Below, in pieces: positions 8,525 to 17,094 of a DNA stretch of 64,000 nucleotides. The number at the start of each line of letters is the position of its first letter. Position 1 is the stretch's first letter. The notes below the pieces were generated by a model, which was given only the letters and a program-made list of their open reading frames with translations, was not told where the DNA came from and ran no database searches. This DNA comes from Candidatus Undinarchaeales archaeon. Its GTDB lineage: Archaea > SpSt-1190 > JASMDC01. The stretch is from contig JASMDC010000007.1 of NCBI GenBank assembly GCA_030753015.1, positions 1 through 64,000 of the forward strand, written 5' to 3'. The translations under genes were made by a program, and so were the position numbers.

Positions 8525-9715
8525 ATGACGCGCTCCGCTCCCGCCATCCTCCTGGCATGGTTCCTCGTGGCCACTTTGGTAGCGGGGGCCGGTGCCATGC
8601 CGGTCGTAACGGGGGAGCTCGTCATCGATCCGTCACAGGTACCGCCCTCGGTGGGACGTGGATCGTCACTCCCACCCGGCTCCCTGGACTGTGCCCACCG
8701 CGTCACCCTGAGCGCATGCACGCGACAGCCCATCTGCATCTGGACGGACGATGGATCATGCGTCCACGCCGGGCTCGACCAGTGGTTCAAGGACAATCCC
8801 CCGCAACCGATCGGGAAGGTATCGGTCCGTGTATCTGTTGAGGGCATCACCGCGGACGCCGCGTTCGATGCGGCCCTGTTCATCGGGACGGGGTTTGCTC
8901 CTGCTGTCGTGCTCACCTTCCCCGCCGGGACGGGACGCGTGGAGCTCTCGACCCACAACCTCCTGTTCGGTCCAAGCGGGGCCTTGGTGCGCTTGTGCCT
9001 CAACACCACTCCCTGTGATGGGTGGCCGCAGGAATGCGCTGCATGCGTCGAACGTCCTGTCGAGATCGATGAACAGCCGCCCGATCCTTCCCCTGGTCCG
9101 GACGGCACCCGGCCCAAGGTGCGGCTCCATGCGCCCTTCTCCCCGGAGCCCTCCTGGGCGCTCGAGGTCATCCGGGCGGTCGAAGCGCACGTCGAGGTCC
9201 TGGAGCAGGGCTCGGCATGGACGGGCCGGTGCACCCTCAGGCGTGTGGGTGCACCCGATGCCTTTGAGGTCTGCCTCACCGGGGAGCTCAATGTGGATCC
9301 GTGCCCCCCGCTCAAACCGACCGGCCCGAACGGCACCGTGCACAATATACGGTTCACGGGCAACGACGTCGGTGGCTGGTCGGAGGGCAGCTACGAGCTC
9401 TGGTGCACCGTCATCGACGGCTCCGAGAACGAGGACACCATGGCAGAGGTGTTCAAGCTCGTGGGTATCCGGGGGCCTTCCGAGATGGACGGTCCCGAGG
9501 CCACCCCCATCCGCCTCCCTGCCCGTTGCGGCGACGGGGTATGCTGGAGCGGCGAGGACATGGGCTCCTGCTGTCGGGACTGCGGCTGTCCTGTGGGCCG
9601 TGAGTGCGTGGACGGTTCATGCACATCTCTGCGACGGGGCCGGACGCTCGTGCTCTATCTCGTGGCCGGTGCCGTGCTCGCGGTGTCCTGGCTCGCTCTC
9701 CGAAAACGACGGTGA
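8525..9715 (+). CDS. Secreted, membrane-anchored cysteine-rich protein
   Basis: This 396-residue protein begins with a signal peptide (hydrophobic about 7-22, ending AGAGA) and ends with one membrane segment (LYLVAGAVLAVSWLAL) followed by a basic RKRR tail. It should sit outside the membrane with its C-terminus inside. Two cysteine-rich parts stand out: an early one with CAHRVTLSACTRQPIC and a late knot-like cluster starting CGDGVCWSGEDMGSC. The middle looks like beta-sandwich material. I do not recognise the family. Similar cysteine-rich exported proteins occur at 27063, 28672 and 53584. The gene ends 4 bases before the converging dehydrogenase gene. Confidence 0.75.
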   Translation: MTRSAPAILLAWFLVATLVAGAGAMPVVTGELVIDPSQVPPSVGRGSSLPPGSLDCAHRVTLSACTRQPICIWTDDGSCVHAGLDQWFKDNPPQPIGKVSVRVSVEGITADAAFDAALFIGTGFAPAVVLTFPAGTGRVELSTHNLLFGPSGALVRLCLNTTPCDGWPQECAACVERPVEIDEQPPDPSPGPDGTRPKVRLHAPFSPEPSWALEVIRAVEAHVEVLEQGSAWTGRCTLRRVGAPDAFEVCLTGELNVDPCPPLKPTGPNGTVHNIRFTGNDVGGWSEGSYELWCTVIDGSENEDTMAEVFKLVGIRGPSEMDGPEATPIRLPARCGDGVCWSGEDMGSCCRDCGCPVGRECVDGSCTSLRRGRTLVLYLVAGAVLAVSWLALRKRR

Positions 9716-9719
9716 TGGC

Positions 9720-10964
9720 TCAGGGCCAGACGCCCCGTCGCATCTGTGCCTCGACCAGTCGGCCGACACTAAGGACATAGGCCGCGGTCCGCAGGTCCAG
9801 GTCACGCTCTCTCGCGATGGCGTTGACGTCGTCGTAGGCCTGGAGCATGAGGTCACGGAGCCGTACAGCGATCTCGTGCTCGCTCCAGAAGAAGGACGAT
9901 GTGTCCTGGACCCACTCGAAGTAGGAGGCGGTCACCCCGCCCGCGCTGACAAGGATGTCCGGGAGTACAATGATCCCCCGCTCGTGGAGGGCGCTCGCTG
10001 CCTTGGACGTGACGGATGCGTTGGCCGCTTCCACGATGATGCGGGCATTGACCTTAGCCTGGTTCTTGCTGGTGACCGTCAGTTCGCGTGCTGCTGAGAC
10101 GAGCACATCGATGTCCATGGCAAGGATGTCGTCGTCCGTGACGGGCTCCGCTCCCGGGAATCCCTTCACGGTACCCTTCTCCTCCACCCACTCCCGGAGA
10201 GCGTGGATGTCGAGGCCGGAAGGATCGTGGATCCCGCCGTGGCGGTCCGAGGCGGCCAGGACCTTGCACCCCTTGCGCGCCAGATGGTGGGCAGCGAAGC
10301 TCCCGACGTTACCGAACCCGATACAAGTGACCGTGGATCCCTGGAGAGGGATGTTCGCGTCCTCGAGCGCCCGCCGGGTGATGAACATGACGCCGCGACC
10401 CGTGGCATCCTTCCGCCCCCTGGTGCCGCCGACCTCCACGGGCTTGCCGGTGACGACGCCCGTGATGGTGTGACCATGCATGGTGCTGAATGTGTCCATG
10501 ATCCAGCTCATGAACTGGGCATCCGTACCTCGGTCGGGTGCGGGGATGTCCTTCTTGGGCCCGATGAATGGGAGCAGCATATATGTGTAGCGTCGGGCAA
10601 CCCGCTCCAGCTCACCCCTGGAGAGCTTATCCGGATCGCACGAGATAGCGCCATGGGACCCGCCCCATGGGATGTCCATCGTCGCGCACTTCAGGCTCAT
10701 GATGGCCGCAATAGCTTTGAGCATGTCCGGCTTGACATCGGGATCCAGCCTGATACCGCCCTTGAAAGGGCCACGGGCGTTATGGTGCTGGACGCGGTAG
10801 CCCGTGAACACCTCGATGGAGCCGTTATCCCGAACAAGGGGCACGGCCACCCTGATCTCGGCGCGGGGATGCGCGAGCCGGGCGACGTGGTCAATGGGGA
10901 GCCCGATGATCTTGGCGGCCCGCTTAATGTCCTTAACGACCTCTTTGAAATAGTCATGACCCAT
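9720..10964 (-). CDS. Glu/Leu/Phe/Val dehydrogenase homologue with altered active site
   Basis: The 414-residue protein has the family's order of parts: PFKGGIRLDPDV (substrate-binding lysine), MSLKCATMDIP (second lysine), the catalytic aspartate in PAPDRGTDAQ, the nucleotide motif GFGNVG and the C-terminal SAGGVTASYFEWVQD. Glutamate dehydrogenases have GGAKGG after the second lysine, and that lysine is essential in characterised enzymes. Here the codons give GGSHGAI, so it is histidine. Activity or substrate may therefore differ. ATG 10964 matches the family start; the frame stays open far upstream, but that part is antisense to peptidase T. A TATA element (10995-11006) is shared with divergent pepT. 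Confidence 0.8.
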   Translation of the reverse strand: MGHDYFKEVVKDIKRAAKIIGLPIDHVARLAHPRAEIRVAVPLVRDNGSIEVFTGYRVQHHNARGPFKGGIRLDPDVKPDMLKAIAAIMSLKCATMDIPWGGSHGAISCDPDKLSRGELERVARRYTYMLLPFIGPKKDIPAPDRGTDAQFMSWIMDTFSTMHGHTITGVVTGKPVEVGGTRGRKDATGRGVMFITRRALEDANIPLQGSTVTCIGFGNVGSFAAHHLARKGCKVLAASDRHGGIHDPSGLDIHALREWVEEKGTVKGFPGAEPVTDDDILAMDIDVLVSAARELTVTSKNQAKVNARIIVEAANASVTSKAASALHERGIIVLPDILVSAGGVTASYFEWVQDTSSFFWSEHEIAVRLRDLMLQAYDDVNAIARERDLDLRTAAYVLSVGRLVEAQMRRGVWP

Positions 10965-10994
10965 GGGCGATTCCTGGCGGCCGAGCGATCTATC

Positions 10995-11006
10995 ATTTAA
11001 ATATAT
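10995..11006. promoter_or_regulatory. Shared TATA element between the dehydrogenase and pepT
   Basis: ATTTAAATATAT lies in the 87-base gap between the divergent genes and reads as a TATA box on both strands. It is about 30-40 bases above the dehydrogenase ATG and about 50 above the pepT ATG. Confidence 0.55.
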
Positions 11007-11051
11007 CACGGGGGAGGTGCTTGCCCGCCGAGAGCGGAAGGTGATGAGCCA

Positions 11052-12305
11052 ATGGATATCATGCGCCAGCGCGTTGTCGAGCGGTTCCTCGCGTACGTGC
11101 GGGTGGACACGACCTCGGACGAGGGTTCCCGACATCGCCCCTCCTCCCCCGGACAGATGGCGCTGGCCCTGCACCTCATGGACGAGCTGCGGGACCTGGG
11201 GCTCGTCGACATCTCCCGCGACCACCGGGGGCGGGTGTTCGCTTCGCTGCCGTCCAACCTCCCGGAGGGACGAACGGCGCCGGTCATCGGACTGATCACC
11301 CACATGGACACCTCTCCCGAGGTCTCGGGCAAGCACGTCACCCCCCTCGTCCACCACTACACTGGAGGCGATATCCAGCTCCCTGCCGGAGGGACCATCT
11401 CTGTCGCGGACACCCCGCGCCTTGCCGAGTTCGAGGGCGACGACATAATCACCAGCGACGGCAGCACCCTTCTGGGCGCCGACGACAAGGCGGGTATCGC
11501 AGAAGTGCTCACAGCCATAGAGCATCTCGTCCACCACCCGGACATCCCCCGCGGCACCGTCCGCGTGGCCTTCACGACCGACGAGGAGATCGGTGAGGGT
11601 ACCGATGGTTTCGATGTGGAGGGCTTTGGTGCCGACCTCGCCTACACCGTTGACGGCGGACCGCTCGGACAGCTCGAGCTGGAGACCTTCAATGCGGCCG
11701 AGGCGACGTTCACCATCACGGGCTTCAACCTCCACCCGGGCTACGCCAAGGGGAGGATGAAGAACGCACTCCTCATAGCTGCCGAGCTCATCGCCTTGTT
11801 CCCTCCCGGGGAGCGTCCATCGACGACCGAGGGGCGAGATGGCTTTTTCCACATCACCCGGGTCGAGGGGAAGGTAGAGGAGGCCAGGGTGAAGCTCATC
11901 GTCCGTGACTTCGACGTCGAACGATTCGAGGAGCGGAAGTGGCAGCTGGCCGTGTACGCCGACCAGCTGAACCAGCTCCACGGAGAGGGCACAGTGGCCC
12001 TGACGGTAGCGGACTCCTACCGGAACATGCGCGAGGTGCTCGACGAGCATCCGCAGGCGACTTCGCTCGCCGAACGTGCCATGCGCGAGGCGGACGTGGA
12101 ACCGAACTTGGTCCCCGTGCGCGGCGGGACCGACGGCGCGCGCCTCTCCTTTATGGGGCCTCCGACACCGAACCTCTTCGACGGTGGCCACAACTTCCAT
12201 TCACGTATGGAGTTCGTCCCTGTGAAGAGCATGGTCAAAGCCTGCGAAGTGCTGGTGAACATCGTCCGGCTGGCGATCGACGTCCAAACCGAAACCCTTA
12301 AATAG
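11052..12305 (+). CDS. pepT: Peptidase T (M20 tripeptide aminopeptidase)
   Basis: The 417-residue length is close to the usual 408. Metal and catalytic residues sit in recognisable motifs: THMDTS, GADDKAG, the glutamates of TTDEEIGEG, VDGG, and HNFHSRMEF near the end. The family's own HPGYAKGRMKNA segment is present, which separates it from other M20 peptidases. The enzyme removes the N-terminal residue of tripeptides in the cytoplasm. ATG 11052 is preceded by GGTGATG; ATG 11061 is an alternative. The last codons overlap the promoter of the following gene. Confidence 0.92.
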   Translation: MDIMRQRVVERFLAYVRVDTTSDEGSRHRPSSPGQMALALHLMDELRDLGLVDISRDHRGRVFASLPSNLPEGRTAPVIGLITHMDTSPEVSGKHVTPLVHHYTGGDIQLPAGGTISVADTPRLAEFEGDDIITSDGSTLLGADDKAGIAEVLTAIEHLVHHPDIPRGTVRVAFTTDEEIGEGTDGFDVEGFGADLAYTVDGGPLGQLELETFNAAEATFTITGFNLHPGYAKGRMKNALLIAAELIALFPPGERPSTTEGRDGFFHITRVEGKVEEARVKLIVRDFDVERFEERKWQLAVYADQLNQLHGEGTVALTVADSYRNMREVLDEHPQATSLAERAMREADVEPNLVPVRGGTDGARLSFMGPPTPNLFDGGHNFHSRMEFVPVKSMVKACEVLVNIVRLAIDVQTETLK

Positions 12306-12306
12306 A
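12297..12306 (+). promoter_or_regulatory. TATA box inside the end of pepT
   Basis: CTTAAATAG overlaps the pepT stop region and lies about 30 bases above ATG 12331, giving a leaderless transcript. It supports ATG 12331 over the in-frame GTG at 12322. Confidence 0.5.
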
Positions 12307-12330
12307 ATTAACTACTTATTAGTGGTGACA

Positions 12331-13317
12331 ATGTATTCGACCGAGGTCGGTCCGGATGAGAACATAGTCTGCAAGTTGGATCTATATCGCGGACGGGAAC
12401 CGTACCTCCAGTTTGAGACGGACATCATGGACCGGATCGGCATCGACGCAGAGATCAACACCCATACCTACGAAGCGCTCGACACCCAGCTGCGCGCGAC
12501 CAAGGACATGCCACTGCGCACGGTCCACCTTCGTGCCGATCCGGGCGAGCCGTTCAACTACAACTTCAACACCCCGGACCAGCAGGTAGCTAGGGACAGT
12601 GCCTACCGCCTCTCGGAGCTCTTGGACACCTACGGGGACAAGGCCCGTGGCTTCATCCTCCATGAGGAGCGAGGTGGAGAAGGGCGCATGACCGAGGCCG
12701 AGAAGGATAACTATGCCGCAGCCCTCAGCAGGATCGACGGTAAGGGCACCCTCTTCCTTGAATACTGTTCCAGCGATCCGGACGACTGGGTGGACGTGAT
12801 CTCGCGGGTGACATCGGACAGCGTGTCCGCGTGCGTCGACATAGGCCACCTTTACCAGCACTTCAGGGCCCAGAAAGGCCTCGACCGCGACGGAGCGGTG
12901 GAGCGGACCCGGGACGTGGTGGACCGCGTATCCAAGATCGGCAAGCCCGTACACTTCCACGTCCACGACTGCGACATGACCCAAGGCCATCCCTGGTACG
13001 GGATCCCGGACCATCTCCCCCTGGGGGACGGAGAGCTAGGGCTCGAGGGAATCAAGGACGTAATCGAGCCGGCCTACCGGAACCTTGGTACCGATAAGGT
13101 CACCTACAACATCGAGATCCTTCTCAGACCGGAGTACTCACAGGCGCTCTCGAAGGAAGAGGCCGACGACATGGAGCGTTACGCCGTCGAGAGCGGGAAG
13201 GACCGGAAGGAGATAATAAATGACGCCGAGATGATCAAGGGCACCTACGAGTCCATCGCAACTGAGGTCGGCGAGTTCCGCGAGATCCTTGACGAGCTCT
13301 CGGGCAAGGGCGCCTAG
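12331..13317 (+). CDS. TIM-barrel sugar isomerase/AP endonuclease-2-like protein
   Basis: This 328-residue protein has the spaced metal ligands of the xylose isomerase-like TIM-barrel superfamily: E in FLEYCS, D and H in CVDIGHLYQHF, H and D in HFHVHDCDM, and E in YNIEILLRPEY. Members isomerise or epimerise sugars and related compounds, or cut abasic DNA. The isolated gene gives no clue to the substrate. There is no signal peptide. Start choice rests on the TATA box in the pepT end. Confidence 0.65.
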   Translation: MYSTEVGPDENIVCKLDLYRGREPYLQFETDIMDRIGIDAEINTHTYEALDTQLRATKDMPLRTVHLRADPGEPFNYNFNTPDQQVARDSAYRLSELLDTYGDKARGFILHEERGGEGRMTEAEKDNYAAALSRIDGKGTLFLEYCSSDPDDWVDVISRVTSDSVSACVDIGHLYQHFRAQKGLDRDGAVERTRDVVDRVSKIGKPVHFHVHDCDMTQGHPWYGIPDHLPLGDGELGLEGIKDVIEPAYRNLGTDKVTYNIEILLRPEYSQALSKEEADDMERYAVESGKDRKEIINDAEMIKGTYESIATEVGEFREILDELSGKGA

Positions 13318-13370
13318 ATCCATTCTCCGCTGTTCCTGACCCGGAGTCCCATACCTACGCCCAAACACAA

Positions 13371-13379
13371 GCTATATAA
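13371..13379 (+). promoter_or_regulatory. TATA box of the gene at 13417
   Basis: GCTATATAA lies about 42 bases above ATG 13417. AGGTG about 9 bases before the ATG can serve as ribosome-binding site. Confidence 0.55.
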
Positions 13380-13416
13380 GGGCCTTGAGGTAGCCGGTGG
13401 CCTCAGGTGTTTGCTC

Positions 13417-13935
13417 ATGGAAGAACTCGTCCGAGCTGAACTGAACTATGCAATCGACAGGGACATCAGGACCTACTCATGCATCGACTTCCCAACCCAC
13501 GTGGTCACCGCCTATCCGCAGAGGGCAGATGAGTTCGGATCGCCCCTCGTCGACGTCGTGGAGGCAATGGCTGCCGACGGGTACCAGATAGATGTGACCG
13601 TCGAGCCCTACGAGAAGAGCCTGAACAGCTACTCTCGCGCCCTCATGACCATGGGTGAGGAGTCCGGTACGGCCGTCACCTACGTAGGATCCAAGGAAGA
13701 CCTCGAGGAACTGGTGAGTCGTGTCGCCGAAGCTGACCTGGGCGTGCCAGAGACAATGTCGCCGTTGGCCGACTGGAAGCATCCCATCCAGAGCTTCAAG
13801 GGCTACCGCACAGCGCTGAAGAAGGCGCACGATGTGGAGGACAGTTTTCTCACCTCGACCGTCGAATCGACGTACACAGATGACTTCAACCGCGAGGCCA
13901 CCGCCGTCAAGGTGATGTTCGGCCACGAGGAGTAG
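13417..13935 (+). CDS. Uncharacterised soluble protein
   Basis: I do not recognise this 172-residue protein. It is acidic, lacks a signal peptide or membrane segment, and has no cysteine cluster (a single C in YSCIDF). Alternating helices and short strands suggest a compact alpha/beta fold. An in-frame TTG lies two codons upstream, but ATG 13417 has the better ribosome-binding site. It has its own promoter and is followed by a strong hairpin terminator, so it is a single-gene transcript. Confidence 0.7.
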   Translation: MEELVRAELNYAIDRDIRTYSCIDFPTHVVTAYPQRADEFGSPLVDVVEAMAADGYQIDVTVEPYEKSLNSYSRALMTMGEESGTAVTYVGSKEDLEELVSRVAEADLGVPETMSPLADWKHPIQSFKGYRTALKKAHDVEDSFLTSTVESTYTDDFNREATAVKVMFGHEE

Positions 13936-13955
13936 TCACTGACGCATCGCGGGGA

Positions 13956-13985
13956 GGGGCGCTACGTGCGCCCCTTCTTCCCTTT
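13956..13985 (+). terminator. Hairpin plus pyrimidine-rich terminator
   Basis: A 7-bp stem (GGGGCGC 13956-13962, GCGCCCC 13968-13974) is followed by a T- and C-rich stretch. It ends the plus-strand gene and straddles the stop codon of the converging minus-strand gene. Confidence 0.6.
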
Positions 13986-16019
13986 CTTCTTCCTCTGAGG
14001 GGAGTTGTCCTTGACCTCAACAGGGCCGGACACGTCCTTCGCGCTGGCGATATCCTCCGGAGCCTTCTTTTCCCCACTCTTGGAACCCCGTCTCATCTTC
14101 AACCGCACGATGGCCAGGACGACGAGCGCGATCCCCAGCGGGATCTCCCACCTGAAGCGGGGCTTGAACGGGGACACCTCAAGGGCAACCATGTCGGTCT
14201 GCTGGCGACGCGTGCGCTCACTGCCCTCCTGCCACGCGATGACCACTTCCAGCGGGTAGCTCTGGGGCGTCGCCTCCGCGTCCACGTCCACGTGGAACAC
14301 GACCTCCTCCCTCTCGCCGGGCGGGAGCCGCGGGATGTAGGCCGTGCGCCCCGCCGGGGTGATCGGGTAGGACGCCATGAGGGTGAGACTCACCTGCTCG
14401 GCGGTGGTTGTGCCTGTGTTCCGGACCACGAAGGTGACGGGCTGGCGTGTGTCGTCCCGCAGGAGCGGGCGGTTCCTTCCCCTGATGGCGAAGTCGGCGA
14501 CTTCCGCGATCGTGAGGGTGATTGTGCCCTCCACCGTGCCCGATCGGTGGACGAGCTTGACTGGTACGGTGTGGTCTCCCGCTGTGGCATTGTCATCCAC
14601 CTCGCCGGCGACGGTGGCGGTGGCCACTCCACCGGGTTGGAGTATACCAAGTCCCTGCTCCCGCCCGGCCGCGTGGAAGCTGAGCGCGTCCGTCGAGGCG
14701 ACGGAGGCCACCACGTCCAGGGCCCTGTGGTGAGGGGCGGCGCCGATGTTCACCACGCGTAGGGTGACCGTGAAGGGCTCGCCGGGACGCAGGGAGGGGG
14801 GCTGGGAGCCCACCGCGGACACGCTCAACGAAGGGGAGGGCGGCGCGACGCCGAGGAGCACCGTCGACGCCAGCTGCTGGGTACGCCCGTCCCGGGTCCA
14901 CGTGATAGTGAGCGGAAGGCTGTGCTCCCCCTGCTTGGCGTTGCGCAGGACCTCGCCGGTGAACGCGGCCGTGATCGCAGCATTGCCAGGCAAGGTTCCG
15001 AGCACCTGCTCGCGTCCAGAGGCGTCCACACGCACCTGATTGGTCGGACCGAGGGACAGGGTGATCCCCTCGGCAGCGTCCGCAGGATCGGTGGCCGAGT
15101 TCACTACCCTCACGGTCAGGGAGAAGGGGCCACCGGGGATGACCACAGCAGGCAGGGATGACACTCCGGAGACTGCTATAACGGGCTGAGCGGGACGGAC
15201 GTCGACAACGACCTCCATGGTACTTGAATAAGTGTCGGCGTCACCGGCCCACGAGAGGGTGAGCGGGAGAGCATGCTCTCCGGTCCCGGCACCCTCGTCG
15301 ATGGTACCGACAAGGGTGATGGCAGCAGCTGCTCCCGGCGGCAGGTCGCCCACGAACTGGTCGGCGAACCCCCATTCGGCGCTGAGCTTGTCCGTGTTCT
15401 GGGCCGTGATCCGTAGGTCCTCGGCGATGTCGGTCCCGTTGTTCACCAGGCGCAGGGATGCTGTGAACCGGTCGCCTGGGTGGATGTCACGGAGGTCACC
15501 GGCGGCCACAGCACCCACGACCTCGGGCTCGCCATGGACACGGACGTTGATGAGCTTGGTGAAGGAGTAGCCTGTGGTCTTCATCTCCAGGAACCGCGTG
15601 CCCTGGACCGCCTGGGCGGTGGCCTCCATGGAGACGATGACCGTGAGCGGGTACACACCGGCCGGTGTATCCTCGTCCACCTGGAGGCGGAACGAGGCGG
15701 GTGCGGTGGCGTTGGGCCTCATATCACCTATGTATACATAGCTGGCGCCCAGGTCATCGAACGGCCCGGTCACCGAGAGCTCCAGGTGCATGTCCTCCAT
15801 CTCCACGTCGAGGATGTTGCGCACATCGAAGGAGAGGGTGAAGGGCTGGCCCGGGCGGACCTGTGCGGGAGAGAACCGCAGGTCGTCGAACTGCGCCCAC
15901 ACCGTCTGGGTTCCCTGGGTCTGGCCGCAGGCAAGGGACACCACCAGCAGGGCGGCAAGGATGAGGGCTTGTGCCCCCCGTCGTCCATCATGTCCGTGTG
16001 TATGGCTCTCGTACATCAT
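13962..16019 (-). CDS. Large surface protein with repeated CARDB-like domains, ABC-linked
   Basis: The roughly 685-residue protein has a short basic N-terminus and a signal-like segment (ALILAALLVVSLACG). It then carries about five Ig-like repeats of 110-120 residues with the recurring pattern (R)PG-PF-(S/T)(L/V)-T(L/V)-RVVN, typical of CARDB/COG1361 archaeal surface proteins. One membrane segment (WEIPLGIALVVLAIVRL) and a lysine-rich cytoplasmic tail close it. GAGGTG precedes the paired ATGs 16019/16016. It begins 7 bases after the ABC-2 permease in the TrmB-ABC operon, so it may be the extracellular partner or cargo-capture part of that transporter, which is inference. Confidence 0.75.
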   Translation of the reverse strand: MMYESHTHGHDGRRGAQALILAALLVVSLACGQTQGTQTVWAQFDDLRFSPAQVRPGQPFTLSFDVRNILDVEMEDMHLELSVTGPFDDLGASYVYIGDMRPNATAPASFRLQVDEDTPAGVYPLTVIVSMEATAQAVQGTRFLEMKTTGYSFTKLINVRVHGEPEVVGAVAAGDLRDIHPGDRFTASLRLVNNGTDIAEDLRITAQNTDKLSAEWGFADQFVGDLPPGAAAAITLVGTIDEGAGTGEHALPLTLSWAGDADTYSSTMEVVVDVRPAQPVIAVSGVSSLPAVVIPGGPFSLTVRVVNSATDPADAAEGITLSLGPTNQVRVDASGREQVLGTLPGNAAITAAFTGEVLRNAKQGEHSLPLTITWTRDGRTQQLASTVLLGVAPPSPSLSVSAVGSQPPSLRPGEPFTVTLRVVNIGAAPHHRALDVVASVASTDALSFHAAGREQGLGILQPGGVATATVAGEVDDNATAGDHTVPVKLVHRSGTVEGTITLTIAEVADFAIRGRNRPLLRDDTRQPVTFVVRNTGTTTAEQVSLTLMASYPITPAGRTAYIPRLPPGEREEVVFHVDVDAEATPQSYPLEVVIAWQEGSERTRRQQTDMVALEVSPFKPRFRWEIPLGIALVVLAIVRLKMRRGSKSGEKKAPEDIASAKDVSGPVEVKDNSPQRKKKGKKGRT

Positions 16020-16026
16020 GCTCACC

Positions 16027-17094
16027 TCATACCTGTCGTTTGAACCTACGTGTGGCGAAGGCCACCATGAGCGAGGAGAAGAACGCGAGATAGGCGATGT
16101 CCACCGCGATGGACTCGAGGATGACGCCACGGGCCATCACGGCGCGCATGGCATCGATGGCGTAATGGAGGGGATTGAACGGCACCAGCCATCTCAGATA
16201 GGCGGGCTGGGACTCCACCGGGTATATGCCCCCGGAAAGGATCCACAGCGGCATGAGGAAGAGTTGGAACACCAGCAGGAACACCTGCAGCTCCGACACG
16301 GAGGAAGCAATGGCGATGGAGGCACCGATGATGGCGAACCCGAGCAGGGTCATAACGAGGATGAGCATGAGGATCTCGGCAAGGCCCGTTCTGAGCCCGG
16401 TCCCGATGAAGATGGCGACCAGGAGCGCGATGGTCCCCCCGGTGACCGCCTGTGTGACGCCCGACAGGAGCTTGCCCACGAGGATGGACTCCATCCGCAC
16501 GGGGGCGAGCAGGGTGGCGGCAAGGCTTCCCTTCTCCCTGTCCTGCAGCAGACCGATGCCCCCGGCGAAGATGCCCGTGAACGCCACGACCATCATGATG
16601 GCGGTGGGGACGAGGAAATCCACGTAGTCGAGCCCGTACCCGTAGAGCACCTCCTCCTGCAGCGCAGCGTCGTTGCGGGCGAGAAGGGCCTGCTTGACGC
16701 GGCCGGCGATGGCGCTGCGCACCGTAGGCGAGGTCCCGTCCACCAGCAGTCGCACCCCACGGGGGAAGTCCGCGGTGACGACCACGACGGCCTTGACCTT
16801 CTGGGCCCGGAAGAGTGACAGCGCCTCGTTGTAGGACGTGTCCGTGGCCATCTGGAGCGTTGGTCCCTCGAAGACGTCGGCGATGAACGCGTCGCCGGCA
16901 GCGCTCGCCCCCAAACGCACAACGGCAACGGGCAGGTTGGACACATCGCCGCCGATGGCCCGGGCGAACACTAGAAGGAAGATAATCCCAAAGATGGCCG
17001 AGCGGGCTATGCCGATGATAGGATTGCGGAGCCACACCACCATCTCTTTGTGCCAGATGGTGTACACGTCCCCGAGGTCGTCGGCGATGCTCAT
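16027..17094 (-). CDS. ABC-2 type permease
   Basis: This 355-residue protein has one N-terminal membrane segment after WHKEMVVWLRNP, a large extracytoplasmic loop, and about five segments in the second half with the typical LLQDREKGSLAATLLAPVR coupling stretch and LSGGIYPVESQPAYLRWL near the end. This is the layout of ABC-2 (DrrB/YhgE-like) exporters. Its ATG overlaps the ATPase stop by four bases (ATGA), so the two are translationally coupled. Confidence 0.88.
   Translation of the reverse strand: MSIADDLGDVYTIWHKEMVVWLRNPIIGIARSAIFGIIFLLVFARAIGGDVSNLPVAVVRLGASAAGDAFIADVFEGPTLQMATDTSYNEALSLFRAQKVKAVVVVTADFPRGVRLLVDGTSPTVRSAIAGRVKQALLARNDAALQEEVLYGYGLDYVDFLVPTAIMMVVAFTGIFAGGIGLLQDREKGSLAATLLAPVRMESILVGKLLSGVTQAVTGGTIALLVAIFIGTGLRTGLAEILMLILVMTLLGFAIIGASIAIASSVSELQVFLLVFQLFLMPLWILSGGIYPVESQPAYLRWLVPFNPLHYAIDAMRAVMARGVILESIAVDIAYLAFFSSLMVAFATRRFKRQV

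Noticed and set aside
10965-12200. Long minus-strand extension of the dehydrogenase frame
   Set aside because: It runs antisense through pepT, shows no family similarity, and the dehydrogenase has a clear ATG with promoter at 10964.
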